From NCBI GenBank assembly GCA_023440865.1, contig JAEXRM010000174.1, positions 1-34,870 of the forward strand: a stretch of 34,870 nt of DNA, given 5' to 3'. Below, piece by piece: positions 6,881 through 16,548 of this stretch; position 1 is the first letter of the stretch, and every line of letters starts with the position of its first letter. A program made the translations under genes and the position numbers. Source of the DNA: Bacillota bacterium (lineage in GTDB: Bacteria; Bacillota; Clostridia; DSM-8532). The notes below the pieces were generated by a model, which had not been told where the DNA came from, made no database searches, and worked only from the letters and a program-made list of their open reading frames with translations.

Positions 6881-7095
6881 GGCGGTTGTCCGGGTCCAGC
6901 CAACTGACCGCCGCGACAAGGCGCGGATCATGGAAAACAGGACCACAGACCCATGCGAACAGGACATTCGTCCTGAAAGGATTGAACCGTATCGCCCGTA
7001 TTCATGCCCCCATTCCGGCGCTATGATGAGACTGGAGAAAAGGGGACCATGACATCCGGGCCATCCAGGTGCCGGATGCATCGGGAGGAACTGCC

Positions 7096-8127
7096 ATGGA
7101 ACTTTCATTTCGCTTCATGAAACGGGAAAACGGGCAATCCATGGTCATTTTCTGCATCGCGCTGGTCGTCGTGCTTGTCTGCTGCGCGCTGAGCGTCGAT
7201 ATCGGCGTCATGGCGGCCACCAAGAGCGACCTGCAGGTGGCGGCGGACGCGGCCGCCCTGGCCGGCGCCCAGGCCCTGCCGGATGATCCGGAGGAAGCGC
7301 ACGAGGTCGCAGAAGCCTACGCCCTCACCAATGGCGAACCGGAGGATGCCGTCCGCATCACCATCGGCGAAGACAACCGCTCGATCACGGTGGAGATCGA
7401 CCGCACGGCCAACCACAGCTTCGCCCGGGTGATCGGGTCATCGGGCACCGGACTGTACGCCAAGGCGACCGCCGGTGTCGGCATCGCCGCCAGCGTGCCG
7501 TGGATCGTGCCGTTCGTCATCCCCAAGCCGGCCCTGTTCGACTACGACCATGTCTATGTGATGCGCATGTATGGCGCGGGTCCTTATGCGTCCAGCTATG
7601 CGTACCCGTCCGATTACAGGAGCAAGTACCCGACCTACCCGAAAAACAACCCGTACCCGTGGCACTTCGACTACATGAACGTGAAGATCAAAGCCGGCTC
7701 CAATCCTTCGGTGGAATTCCAGGACTACCTGTCCTACCTGCGCAATGGCTACCGCGAAACCTTCACGGTCGGGCAGAACATGCTGTACTATGCCCCGTCC
7801 AGCGGCGGCAGGGAATCGGTGAACACCTTCGCCTCGCGCGTCACGGCGGATTCGAACTCCGACCATACAAAGGCGAAGGTCGGAGATGCGCGCGTCATGC
7901 TCATCCCCGTCGTGGAGAGCCTGCTGCCGCGCACCACCAGGGAGAACACGAATGTCAAGATCATCGGGTTCGTGGGCTTCTTCCTCCAGAAGGTCTACAA
8001 GAACAGCTACGGCGAGTCGTTCTGGTTCGAGGGCCGCTTTCTCAAGGACCTGAACGTCGGCACCGGCGAGGTGACCTACGACGCGGACGCGGACTTCGGT
8101 CTGCGGGTCATCGGGCTGCTCGACTGA
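7096..8127 (+). CDS. TadE/TadG-like pilus-assembly-type secreted protein, orphan
   Basis: 343 residues. The N-terminus has the Tad-like signature ENGQSMVIFCIALVVVLVCC, a single membrane span near residues 15-41, followed by SVDIGVMAATKSDLQVAADA and AAALAGAQAL, as in TadG-like Flp pilus proteins. The rest should be outside the cell. Its middle (around residues 150-200) is rich in Tyr and Pro; the last third is a beta-rich domain I do not recognise. ATG 7096 has GGGAGG 8 nt upstream, so the extra nine codons of the open frame are excluded. No tad ATPase, prepilin or prepilin peptidase gene is nearby, so its function is uncertain. Confidence 0.8.
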   Translation: MELSFRFMKRENGQSMVIFCIALVVVLVCCALSVDIGVMAATKSDLQVAADAAALAGAQALPDDPEEAHEVAEAYALTNGEPEDAVRITIGEDNRSITVEIDRTANHSFARVIGSSGTGLYAKATAGVGIAASVPWIVPFVIPKPALFDYDHVYVMRMYGAGPYASSYAYPSDYRSKYPTYPKNNPYPWHFDYMNVKIKAGSNPSVEFQDYLSYLRNGYRETFTVGQNMLYYAPSSGGRESVNTFASRVTADSNSDHTKAKVGDARVMLIPVVESLLPRTTRENTNVKIIGFVGFFLQKVYKNSYGESFWFEGRFLKDLNVGTGEVTYDADADFGLRVIGLLD

Positions 8128-8169
8128 TGCCGGCCCCCCTCCCTGCAGCAAGCCGCATGCACCCCGACA

Positions 8170-8201
8170 GAAAACGCATGGCCTCCGGGCCATGTGTTTT
8201 C
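8170..8201. terminator. Bidirectional terminator between the Tad-like gene and recD2
   Basis: Fourteen-base arms (8170-8183 and 8188-8201) flank a four-base TCCG loop, with one wobble or mismatch. The outer ends are GAAAA and TTTTC, giving a T-run in both directions. It serves the convergent genes on either side. Confidence 0.85.
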
Positions 8202-8233
8202 CGTTCATGGAACAGCATCAAGCCGGTCAGCAC

Positions 8234-10609
8234 CTACGCATGCGCCAGCCTTTCGGCCAGCCGGGTGTTCCGCCTGCGGATGCGGTTGTTGCCGATCGCG
8301 ACAGACACGGCCTTCCTGGTTCCGACCAGCACCAGCAGCCGCTTGGCACGGGTGACGCAGGTATACAGGAGATTGCGTTGCAGCATCACGTAATGCTGCA
8401 TGCCGACGGGCGCCACGACAACGGGGTACTCGCTGCCCTGGGCCTTGTGCACGGTGGTCGCGTAGGCGAGCATGATCTCGTCGAGCTCGGACACCTCGTA
8501 GGGAACCGGGGTGCCGTCAAAGCGGATCCAGACGGTGCCCTCCTCGCGGTCGATGTTCGAGATGAAGCCCATGTCGCCGTTGAAGACATTCTTGTCGTAG
8601 TTGTTGCGGATCTGCATGACCTTGTCGCCCAGGCGGTAGGTGGTCCCCGCATATTTCACCGTCTCGGGCGAGGGGTTCAGGGCGGCCTGCAGCAGGCCGT
8701 TCATGGCGGCCGCGCCGGTCTCGCCCCGCTGCATGGGGCACAGCACCTGGATGTCGGTCATGGGATTGAACCCGTATTTCGCCGGAAGCCTGCGCACGCA
8801 CAGGTCGCGGATGGTTTCCGCCACACGTTCGGGTTCCTCCGTTTCGAGAAAGAAGAAATCCGCATCCTTCTGCGTGCGCAGATCGGGCATCTCCCCCCGG
8901 TTGATGCGGTGGGCGTTGCGGATGATGGCGGAACCCTCCGCCTGCCGGAAGATGCGCGTCAGGCGCACCACCGCGGCGCGGCCGGAATCCATCACGTCGA
9001 GCAGCACGTTGCCCGCACCCACGCTCGGCAGCTGGTCCACGTCGCCCACCAGCAGCAGGACGGCCTCGTCGGGCACCGCCTTGAGCAGGTCGTAGCACAG
9101 CAGGATGTCGACCATCGAGGTCTCGTCGATCACCAGCACATCGCAGGCGAGCGGATTCTCCTGATTGCGGGCGGCGCCCTCCGGCGGCTTGTACTCGAGC
9201 AGCCGGTGGATGGTCTTCGCCTCGCGGCCCGTCGTTTCCGAAAGCCGCTTGGCGGCCCTGCCCGTCGGCGCGGCCAGCAGCACGCGCGCGCCGAATGCCT
9301 CGAAGGCCCGCAGGATCGCAAGCGTCGTCGTCGTCTTCCCTGTGCCGGGTCCGCCGGTCAGCACGGTGCATTTGGCCGCAACGGCGGTCCGGACGGCTTC
9401 CCGCTGCACGGGATCGTACGAAAGGCCGGTTTCCGCCTCCGCCCGGGCAAGGACCGGTTCCGGATCGTTCGCCCCGTACGGACTCGGCTGTGCGAGAATG
9501 GCGGCAAGGCGGGCGGCCACACCGGTCTCGGCAAACCAGAAGGACGGCAGCCACAGGGCGGCGTCGCGCGCCCCCGCATCGACGGAGGGCAGCGTCACCT
9601 GCTGCAGTACGCCGTTACGGGATTCCGACGCGTAGACACGGCGACTTCCGGGCTCCGCCACATCAGATCCGGCGGGCGGCGTGTGTCCGGCCCGATCCGT
9701 CTCCTGCACGGCATCAGCTCGCCGCTGCGCCAGCAACGACTGCTCCCGTCCCGCATCGTAGCCCTTCGCCGTCTCTTTCAGCCGCAGCCCGGCCGGCCGC
9801 TCCATGTGCTCGACGATGATATCGCGGGCGGCCGCCATCCGCGTCAGCGCATCCACGATCACGGGCTCCGGCAGCTCGAGCAGCTTCTCGCAGGCCCTGG
9901 CCAGCTGGGGCCGGGTCACGAAGCAGTGCCCCTCGCCCGCCAGCTCGTTCATCACATACAGGATGCCGGAGCGGCAGCGCGCATCGGAAAGCGGATCCAC
10001 GCCCAGCTTTTTGGCGATGGTGTCCGCGGTGCGGAATCCGATGCCCCAGATGTCGTCGGCCAGACGGAACGGATTCTCCTGGACCGTGCGGATGGACGCA
10101 TCCCCGTAGGTTTTGTAGATCTTGCCCGCATAATGGGTGGACACGTCGTGTTCCTGCAGAAAGAGCATGAGGTTCTTGATCTCCTTCTGCTCGACCCAGG
10201 CGCGCTTGATCATCTCCACCCGCTTGCCGCCGATGCCGGGCACCTTGCGCAGGTCATCCGGCCGTTCCTCGAGGATGCGCATCGTGTCGTTTTTGAAGGT
10301 TCTGACGATCTTCCTGGCGAACTCCGGCCCGATGCCCTTGATCAGCCCGCTGCCAAGGTACTTCTCGAGCCCCGCGAGGGTGGCGGGGACGGTCTCTTCA
10401 AAGGAGACGGAAACAAACTGCCGCCCGTACTTCGTGTCGACGCGCCAGTCTCCCGACACGCGGATGGTGGAGCCGACCCGCACCGTCGCCAGCGTGCCGG
10501 TGACGGTGACCAGGTCCGGAAAGCCCTTGGACTTGATCTTGACCACGGCGTAGCCGTTCTGCTCGTTGCTGTACGTGATGCGTTCGACCACGCCCGAAAG
10601 CTGCTCCAT
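8234..10609 (-). CDS. recD2: RecD2-type ATP-dependent DNA helicase
   Basis: 791 residues, SF1B family. The N-terminal OB-like part (residues 1-75, LSGVVERITYSNEQNGYAVV) and helix-hairpin-helix motifs (LIKGIGPEFARKIV and LRKVPGIGGKRVEMI) are those of RecD2. Walker A is GGPGTGKT (419-426), Walker B VLVIDETSMVD, and the C-terminal motifs include YATTVHKAQGSEYPVV and LLYTCVTRAKRLLVLVG. RecD2 unwinds DNA 5' to 3' without RecBC and acts in repair and fork processing. About 60 residues (283-343), Gly/Ala/Asp/Arg-rich and non-conserved, are inserted before the ALWLPSFWFAE segment. The start was set at ATG 10609, with GAGGAGGT upstream and the family N-terminus. Confidence 0.93.
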   Translation of the reverse strand: MEQLSGVVERITYSNEQNGYAVVKIKSKGFPDLVTVTGTLATVRVGSTIRVSGDWRVDTKYGRQFVSVSFEETVPATLAGLEKYLGSGLIKGIGPEFARKIVRTFKNDTMRILEERPDDLRKVPGIGGKRVEMIKRAWVEQKEIKNLMLFLQEHDVSTHYAGKIYKTYGDASIRTVQENPFRLADDIWGIGFRTADTIAKKLGVDPLSDARCRSGILYVMNELAGEGHCFVTRPQLARACEKLLELPEPVIVDALTRMAAARDIIVEHMERPAGLRLKETAKGYDAGREQSLLAQRRADAVQETDRAGHTPPAGSDVAEPGSRRVYASESRNGVLQQVTLPSVDAGARDAALWLPSFWFAETGVAARLAAILAQPSPYGANDPEPVLARAEAETGLSYDPVQREAVRTAVAAKCTVLTGGPGTGKTTTTLAILRAFEAFGARVLLAAPTGRAAKRLSETTGREAKTIHRLLEYKPPEGAARNQENPLACDVLVIDETSMVDILLCYDLLKAVPDEAVLLLVGDVDQLPSVGAGNVLLDVMDSGRAAVVRLTRIFRQAEGSAIIRNAHRINRGEMPDLRTQKDADFFFLETEEPERVAETIRDLCVRRLPAKYGFNPMTDIQVLCPMQRGETGAAAMNGLLQAALNPSPETVKYAGTTYRLGDKVMQIRNNYDKNVFNGDMGFISNIDREEGTVWIRFDGTPVPYEVSELDEIMLAYATTVHKAQGSEYPVVVAPVGMQHYVMLQRNLLYTCVTRAKRLLVLVGTRKAVSVAIGNNRIRRRNTRLAERLAHA

Positions 10610-10658
10610 GGGGTGTCCTACCTCCTCATGCCAGGAACAAAGCCACCTGCTCCATGGA

Positions 10659-10699
10659 TTCCCGAAAAAAACGGCCACATCTGCCATTCCTTTCGGGAA
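10659..10699 (-). terminator. Terminator after metH
   Basis: On the minus strand ATGGC, loop, GCCGT forms a five-pair stem followed by TTTTTT. A wider inverted repeat (TTCCCGAAA and TTTCGGGAA, 10691-10699 with 10659-10667) encloses it, and the two folds are mutually exclusive at the T-run. It may end metH transcription or partly pass into recD2. Confidence 0.6.
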
Positions 10700-10726
10700 A
10701 AGAGCAGGCAGCATTCTTCCGGCGCG

Positions 10727-13700
10727 CTAGACGCCGTCCCGGGCGTCGAAATAGCATGCCTTCTTTGATGCGAACAGGAACCCGGCAACCGACGAGACGG
10801 GAACCAGCATGTTGCTTTCCGTCAACGTGATGCCGAGCCGCGACTCCGGATCGAGGATCTCCAGGATGTCGCGCTTGAGGGCATGGTCGGGACATGCGGG
10901 ATACCCGGGTGCCGGACGGATGCCCGTGTAGCGTTCATGGAACAGCTCGTCGCGCGTGAGCGACTCTTCCGGCGCGTATCCCCAGTCCTCCCTGCGGATC
11001 CGCAGGTGCAGCCACTCGGCGAACGCTTCGGCAAGCCGGTCGCACAAAAGGCGGATGAGGATGGCCGTATAGTCGTCGCCGGCGGCCCGGGCGGCCGCCA
11101 CCATCGGCTCGGCATGCAGGCCGGCCGTCACGGCGAACAGGCCGATCCAGTCGTGGGCCGGCGCCGGCTCGGCGTCCACCCGCCGCATGCCGGATCCCGC
11201 GGCCGGTCCGGCTGCATCCTCCGGCAGGAGGAAGTCGGCCAGACACAGGTGCGGATGGGCCTTGCGCGCCGCCTGGCGCGGAAACCGCACCACCCGTGCC
11301 GGCTCCGCCCGCTCCAGCGCGTCCCGCTCATTCCGGTACAACAGCACCTCCTCGTGGCGAGACAGGGCGGGGTACAGGCCAAACGCCCCGCGGATGCCGA
11401 TGTCGGTTCCCGTCTCCCACCTGTCGAGCAGCGCATCCGCATCGTCGAGCAGGCGACGGGCCTCCGGTCCCTTCTCGGGATCGAGCAGCAGGTTCTCGAC
11501 CGTTCCCTGCAGCTCCCACGCCTTGAGGAAAAAGTTCCAGTTGATGAAGGGACGGAGTGTCCTGACGCCCACGTCCGCCAGCAGATGCGCACCCTGCCGG
11601 ACCGGACGGACAGGCCGGGCTTCCCACCCGTCGCGCAGCCTGTCCGCGCGCGCTTCCCCGAGCGGCACGGTTTCCGTCGACAGCGCCCCGATGCGGCCCG
11701 CCAGTTCGCGGTAGGTCTCCGCCGTCTGCGCCAGGAAGGCGGAACGCCTGTGCGGATCGCACAGGGTCGACGCCACCTCCACGCTTTTGGACGCGTCCAG
11801 GCAATGCACCACGCCATGCGGATACAACGGGGCGATCCTGAGCGCGGTGTGCGCCTTCGAGGTGGCCGCTCCGCCGATCAGCAGCGGAACGGACAGTCCC
11901 TGGGCCGCCATGTGTTCGGCCAGCCGCCGCATCTCCTCCAGCGAGGGGGTGATCAGCCCGGACACGCCGACAAGATCGGCGCCAATCGCCCGAGCCTGTT
12001 CCACGATGGTCTCCTTCGGCACCATGACGCCCAGGTCCACGATCTCGAAGTTGTTGCACCCGAGCACCACGCCCACGATGTTCTTGCCGATGTCGTGCAC
12101 ATCGCCCGCGACCGTCGCCAGCAGCACGGTGCCGGCCTTCGAGCCCGCGCCGGCCTGCTCCGCCTCGATGGCGGGCTGCAGTACGGCAACCGCCTTCTTC
12201 ATGACCCGTGCCGAGCGGATGACCTGCGGCAGGAACATCTTGCCCTCCGCAAACAGGTCTCCGACCGTTCTCATGCCCGCCATCAGGACGTTCTCGATCA
12301 GCGCGAGCGCGGAAGACTGGCCAGGCAGGGCCTCTGCGACATCGGCCTCCACATGGCTGTCGATGCCTCTGACCAAGGCATGGACCAGGCGGGCTTCCGG
12401 CGGCTCCATCCGCCAATGGGGCACGGTCTCCGCCTTCGCAGGGTCCGGACGGTCGGCCCCACCCCGTTCAGCCAGCGAGACGGCGTATGCCAGCAACCGG
12501 TCGGCCGCGTCCGGACGGCGGGCAAGCACCACATCCTCGCACAGGTCGCGCAGCTCCGGATCGACCTCGGCATAGGGCACCAGCAGTCCGGGATTCACGA
12601 TGCCCATGTCCATGCCCGCCTGTACCGCATGGTACAGGAACACCGCGTGCATCGCCTCCCGGACCAGGTTGTTTCCACGGAATGAAAATGACAGGTTGCT
12701 CACCCCGCCCGAGACCTTCGCACCCGGCAGGTTTTCATGGATCCACCGGCATGCGCGGAGGAAATCGAGGCCGTACCGGTCGTGCTCGGGCAAGCCTGTC
12801 GCCACCGCCAGGATGTTCGGGTCGAAAATGATGTCCTCGGGCGGGAACCCGGCCTGTTCCGTCAGCAGCCGGTAAGCCCGCGCGCAGATGGCGGTCTTGC
12901 GTTCGAAGGTGTCAGCCTGCCCCGCCTCGTCGAAGGCCATGAACACGACGGCGGCGCCCAGCCTGCGGATTTCACGCGCCTGCGCCAGCAGGACCGCCTC
13001 GCCGCCCTTGAGGCTGATGGAATTGGCGATGTGCTTGCCCTGCAGCGACTTCAGGCCGGCAAGGAGCGCGTCGAAGTCGGAGGAGTCCACCATCACGGGC
13101 ACGCGGGCGATGTCGGGATCTGCGGCAAGCAGCCGCAGGAAATGCACCATCTCGCGTTTCGCGTCGAGCATGCCGTCGTCGAGGTTCACGTCGACGACCT
13201 GGGCACCGCTTTCCACCTGCTCGCGCGCGATGTCGAGCGCCTCCCTGTACTTCCCGTCGCGGATCAGGCGGGCGAACTTGGCTGAACCCGCCACGTTCGT
13301 GCGCTCGCCGATGTTCAGGAAGTTGTTCTCCCTGCGGACTGCCATGGGTTCCAGTCCCGCGAGCGCCAGCACGCCATCCGGCTGTGGCACCATGCGGGGC
13401 TGGCGCCCCGCCGCTCGGGCGGCGATGGCCCGGATGTGCTCGGGACGGGTGCCGCAGCAGCCGCCGACATAGTTGACAAACCCGTCGTCGATGAGTTCCC
13501 CCAGCAGCCCGGCCGTCATCTCCGGCGTTTCGGTATACGCACCGAACGCATCGGGCAATCCGGCGTTCGGGTGCACGCCGACGGGCAGCGGCTGGCTCTC
13601 CGCCAGCCGCTTGACATACGGGATGAGATCGCGCGCACCGAAGGAGCAGTTCAGGCCGACAGACACCAGCAGGGGGCTGCGGATCGAAAGAGCGAACGCC

Positions 13701-14458
13701 TCCACGGTCTGCCCCGACAAGGTGCGCCCCGACCGGTCGGTGACCGTTCCGGACACCATGACGGGGACGCGGCGGCCCGCCGCTTCGCAGACGCGTTCCG
13801 CCGCGGCCAGCGCCGCGCGGGCGTTGAGCGAGTCGAACACGGTCTCGACCAGCAGCACATCCGCTCCCGCCCCGACCAGGGCGGCAATCTGTGCCTCATA
13901 GGCGGCCGACAGCGCATCGAAATCGATGGCGCGTGCCGCGGGGTCCTCCACATCGCGGGAAAGCGACAAGGTGCGGTTCGTGGGGCCGACGGAACCGGCG
14001 ACGAACCGGCGCCGCACGGCACCGTCCTGCGCAAGACGCATGGCAGCCGCCTGCGCCTCCCATGCCGCGATCGCCTGTCGCGCCAGCTTGACCGCCTCGC
14101 GGTTCATGGCCGGAACGAGCGCCTCCGTTCCGTAGTCCGCCTGCGATACGGGGTTGGCGTTGAAGGTGTTGGTCGAGAGGATGTCCGCGCCGGCATCGAG
14201 GTATGCCCGGTGCATGGCCAGGACGATATCCGGACGTGTCAGGCAGAGCACGTCGTGGTTGCCGCGCTGGGGAAAATCCGGCGCGGCGACGCCTTCCTTC
14301 TCCGCAACCTCCCGAAGTCCCGCGCCATAATCGGCCGCAGTCAGGTGCTGCGCCTGGAACCAGGTGCCATGCGCCCCGTCGAGGATGCGGATGTCGCTGC
14401 GAAAAGCGGTTTCAAGCTCCCTGCAAGCATCCTGCCCCTGTCGTGTCGTTTGTTCCAT
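10727..14458 (-). CDS. metH: Cobalamin-dependent methionine synthase
   Basis: 1,243 residues, full modular MetH. The homocysteine domain carries the zinc cysteines Cys271 (LNCSFGARDL), Cys334 and Cys335 (GGCCGTRPEH). The methyltetrahydrofolate domain begins near residue 382 with NIGERTNVAGSAKF. The cobalamin cap and binding domain has DVHDIGKN, with His788 as the lower axial ligand. A C-terminal activation domain is present (RPFINWNFFLKAWEL and PGYPACPDH), so reactivation with SAM should be possible. It makes methionine from homocysteine. ATG 14458 gives the family N-terminus; GAGAGG lies 12 nt upstream. An ATG four codons earlier directly abuts that purine run and is less likely. No cobalamin or SAM riboswitch is visible in the 81-bp leader. 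Confidence 0.96.
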   Translation of the reverse strand: MEQTTRQGQDACRELETAFRSDIRILDGAHGTWFQAQHLTAADYGAGLREVAEKEGVAAPDFPQRGNHDVLCLTRPDIVLAMHRAYLDAGADILSTNTFNANPVSQADYGTEALVPAMNREAVKLARQAIAAWEAQAAAMRLAQDGAVRRRFVAGSVGPTNRTLSLSRDVEDPAARAIDFDALSAAYEAQIAALVGAGADVLLVETVFDSLNARAALAAAERVCEAAGRRVPVMVSGTVTDRSGRTLSGQTVEAFALSIRSPLLVSVGLNCSFGARDLIPYVKRLAESQPLPVGVHPNAGLPDAFGAYTETPEMTAGLLGELIDDGFVNYVGGCCGTRPEHIRAIAARAAGRQPRMVPQPDGVLALAGLEPMAVRRENNFLNIGERTNVAGSAKFARLIRDGKYREALDIAREQVESGAQVVDVNLDDGMLDAKREMVHFLRLLAADPDIARVPVMVDSSDFDALLAGLKSLQGKHIANSISLKGGEAVLLAQAREIRRLGAAVVFMAFDEAGQADTFERKTAICARAYRLLTEQAGFPPEDIIFDPNILAVATGLPEHDRYGLDFLRACRWIHENLPGAKVSGGVSNLSFSFRGNNLVREAMHAVFLYHAVQAGMDMGIVNPGLLVPYAEVDPELRDLCEDVVLARRPDAADRLLAYAVSLAERGGADRPDPAKAETVPHWRMEPPEARLVHALVRGIDSHVEADVAEALPGQSSALALIENVLMAGMRTVGDLFAEGKMFLPQVIRSARVMKKAVAVLQPAIEAEQAGAGSKAGTVLLATVAGDVHDIGKNIVGVVLGCNNFEIVDLGVMVPKETIVEQARAIGADLVGVSGLITPSLEEMRRLAEHMAAQGLSVPLLIGGAATSKAHTALRIAPLYPHGVVHCLDASKSVEVASTLCDPHRRSAFLAQTAETYRELAGRIGALSTETVPLGEARADRLRDGWEARPVRPVRQGAHLLADVGVRTLRPFINWNFFLKAWELQGTVENLLLDPEKGPEARRLLDDADALLDRWETGTDIGIRGAFGLYPALSRHEEVLLYRNERDALERAEPARVVRFPRQAARKAHPHLCLADFLLPEDAAGPAAGSGMRRVDAEPAPAHDWIGLFAVTAGLHAEPMVAAARAAGDDYTAILIRLLCDRLAEAFAEWLHLRIRREDWGYAPEESLTRDELFHERYTGIRPAPGYPACPDHALKRDILEILDPESRLGITLTESNMLVPVSSVAGFLFASKKACYFDARDGV

Positions 14459-14539
14459 GGTGACGATCATCCTCTCATGAGCCACAGGCCGGCAAACACG
14501 CTTGATGCGCGGCCACACCGGCGCGGCGCCTTTTCCCCA

Positions 14540-16522
14540 TCATACCACGGGGCCCGCCGGGCCGGAAGGCGCCACGTCGCACGGCATCAGCATCTCGACC
14601 CGCGTCCAGCGCCCCTCCCGGCTGTCGACGGAAAGGCCGTACTGCGCGCCGTGGCGCAGGAGCAGCCTGCGATGGATGTTGAGCAGGCCGATATGGGTGC
14701 CCGCGCCCGAACCGGGTGCCGATGCAGCATCGCCCGCATCGCCGTCCGCCGCGGCTGATGCCGGATCCTGCGCGGGGGCGGGCATTTCCCTCCCCGGCTC
14801 GGACAGTCCGTTGTCCGGAACCTGCAGGGCCCTTGCGGCATCGGCAAGCTGACGCCGCAACCGTGCGAGCGTTTCAGGCGGTATGCCCGCGCCATTGTCC
14901 GTCACCGTCACCCGGCACGCGCCGCCGCAACGCGCCGCGGCGAGGTGGATCCTCCCCGGTCCGTTCCGGCGCGCGAATCCATGGCGGAAGACATTCTCCA
15001 CAAGCGGCTGCAGCAGCATCCGTGGCATGGTCTGCCGCTCAAGGCCTTCCGCCACCCGGACACTCAGCCCGAAACGGCCCGGAAAGCGCAGCTGCATGAC
15101 GGTCACATACTCGCGTGCACAGTCGATCTCCTCCCCCAGCACGGTCTCCGCCTCATCCCGGACCGCGTACCGGAAGATCGATGCGGTGGCGACGGCCAGC
15201 TGCGCGATCTCCTCCGCCCCATACACCAGTGCCATGCTGCGCATGGATTCAAGCGTGTTGTAGAGAAAGTGCGGATTGATCTGGTTCTGGTAGTAGGACA
15301 GCTCGCTGCGCACCCGCGCCAGCTCCGTCCGGTCAAGCCTGCGCTCCGTTTCGCGGGCATGCCGGTCCGCCGCGTCCAGCCTGCGGATCAACCCGTTGAT
15401 GTGGGTGGACATCACGCCTACCTCGTTGTGGACCGAAATCGTGAGCTCGCGGGCGGCACCGGGCTTGCCGATCTCCGCCATCGCGGCCGCCATGCCCTCG
15501 ACGGGCCGGGTGATCGCCCGGATGGTCGCGATGGACGCGGCCGCTAGCACGGACGCACCGGCTGCGAGGATCGCAAAGCCGATCCACGCCATCGACAGGA
15601 TGGGTTGCTTGATGACCGCGCGCGGGACGAGGAGCCCAAGCCGCCACCCGGTATCCGGCACATCGGCATGCAGCAGGAGCGAGGGAGCCCGACGGAACCG
15701 GATGTCGACCGCCGCGCGAACCGCATCCGCGGGCCCCGCCGCACCCGCCCCTGTTCCGGAATCCATGCCGGTTATCGTCTCATCGGCGTCAGCGAGTGCC
15801 GACGACAGCATGGATCGTTCCGCCTCCAGAAGCGGCGAGGTCGCAAGGCGGACCGCACCCGCCACGGACAGCACGCCGATCATGCGCGCATCGCCTCCCG
15901 TGAGCGCATCAAGGATGCCACGGATTGTTTCCGATCCGATCAGCGTCACGAACCAGCCCGAAATCCGGCCGTTCCCGCCGGCGGCAAGGATGGGCGCGGC
16001 GTGGGCGAAGTACGGCCGGCCGGCCCCATCCTGCCCGGCGATGCCGAGAAACAGGGTGCGTGCCGGCATGCCGGCGAGAAACCCGGGCTGCCCGACCAGC
16101 GTCTGCAGCACGGCCTCCGCCCCGGCGTCCGCTCCGGCGACCGCCGCGCTTCCGGATACCGGCACGAGCGCGACCCCCTGCATGTCATCCGACAGATTGT
16201 GTATGGCGGCATAGGCATTGGCCAGATAGGTGCCCGTCTCCGCTTCGAGTCCGCCGAAATCCGGGAAACCGGCGATTTCGAGGATGTGCGCATAGGTGCG
16301 CGCATTCGCGTCGATGCCGCGCAGCGTGTCACGCAGGCTGTTTCCACCCTGCGCCGCCAGATCGTCGAACCGCTCCGCGGCCTGTCTGGTCATGATGGCG
16401 TCAAATGCGATGTAGACGGCACCCATCGTCATCACCAGCAGTGCCGCCGCGACGCACACGATGAGGTTGATCTGGTTGCGGATGCGCAGATCGCCGAACC
16501 GTGGAAACCGAATCGGTCGCAT
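14540..16522 (-). CDS. LytS/YesM-family sensor histidine kinase
   Basis: 660 residues. Spans near residues 19-42 and 309-335 bracket a large extracytoplasmic sensor of Cache-like layout. A HAMP-like segment and coiled coil lead to the His_kinase motif YYQNQINPHFLYNTLESM, with His418 as the phosphorylation site. The ATPase domain has LLQPLVENVFRHGF (N box), TVTDNGAGIPPE and GTHIGLLNIHRRL. Between the last two lies an unusual stretch of about 50 residues rich in Ala, Pro, Asp and Gly. ATG 16522 has GGGAGG 10 nt upstream; an alternative ATG at 16552 overlaps the regulator stop as ATGA. It pairs with the response regulator upstream. Confidence 0.9.
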   Translation of the reverse strand: MRPIRFPRFGDLRIRNQINLIVCVAAALLVMTMGAVYIAFDAIMTRQAAERFDDLAAQGGNSLRDTLRGIDANARTYAHILEIAGFPDFGGLEAETGTYLANAYAAIHNLSDDMQGVALVPVSGSAAVAGADAGAEAVLQTLVGQPGFLAGMPARTLFLGIAGQDGAGRPYFAHAAPILAAGGNGRISGWFVTLIGSETIRGILDALTGGDARMIGVLSVAGAVRLATSPLLEAERSMLSSALADADETITGMDSGTGAGAAGPADAVRAAVDIRFRRAPSLLLHADVPDTGWRLGLLVPRAVIKQPILSMAWIGFAILAAGASVLAAASIATIRAITRPVEGMAAAMAEIGKPGAARELTISVHNEVGVMSTHINGLIRRLDAADRHARETERRLDRTELARVRSELSYYQNQINPHFLYNTLESMRSMALVYGAEEIAQLAVATASIFRYAVRDEAETVLGEEIDCAREYVTVMQLRFPGRFGLSVRVAEGLERQTMPRMLLQPLVENVFRHGFARRNGPGRIHLAAARCGGACRVTVTDNGAGIPPETLARLRRQLADAARALQVPDNGLSEPGREMPAPAQDPASAAADGDAGDAASAPGSGAGTHIGLLNIHRRLLLRHGAQYGLSVDSREGRWTRVEMLMPCDVAPSGPAGPVV

Positions 16523-16548
16523 GTGGTGCTTCCTCCCTGTCCGCCGTC

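Noticed and set aside
8192..10768. Plus-strand open frame of 858 codons opposite recD2
   Set aside because: Antisense to clear RecD2 motifs, without domain similarity, and it reads through the convergent terminator.
14459..14539. Cobalamin or SAM riboswitch in front of metH
   Set aside because: The gap is only 81 bp and shows no conserved B12-box or S-box core.
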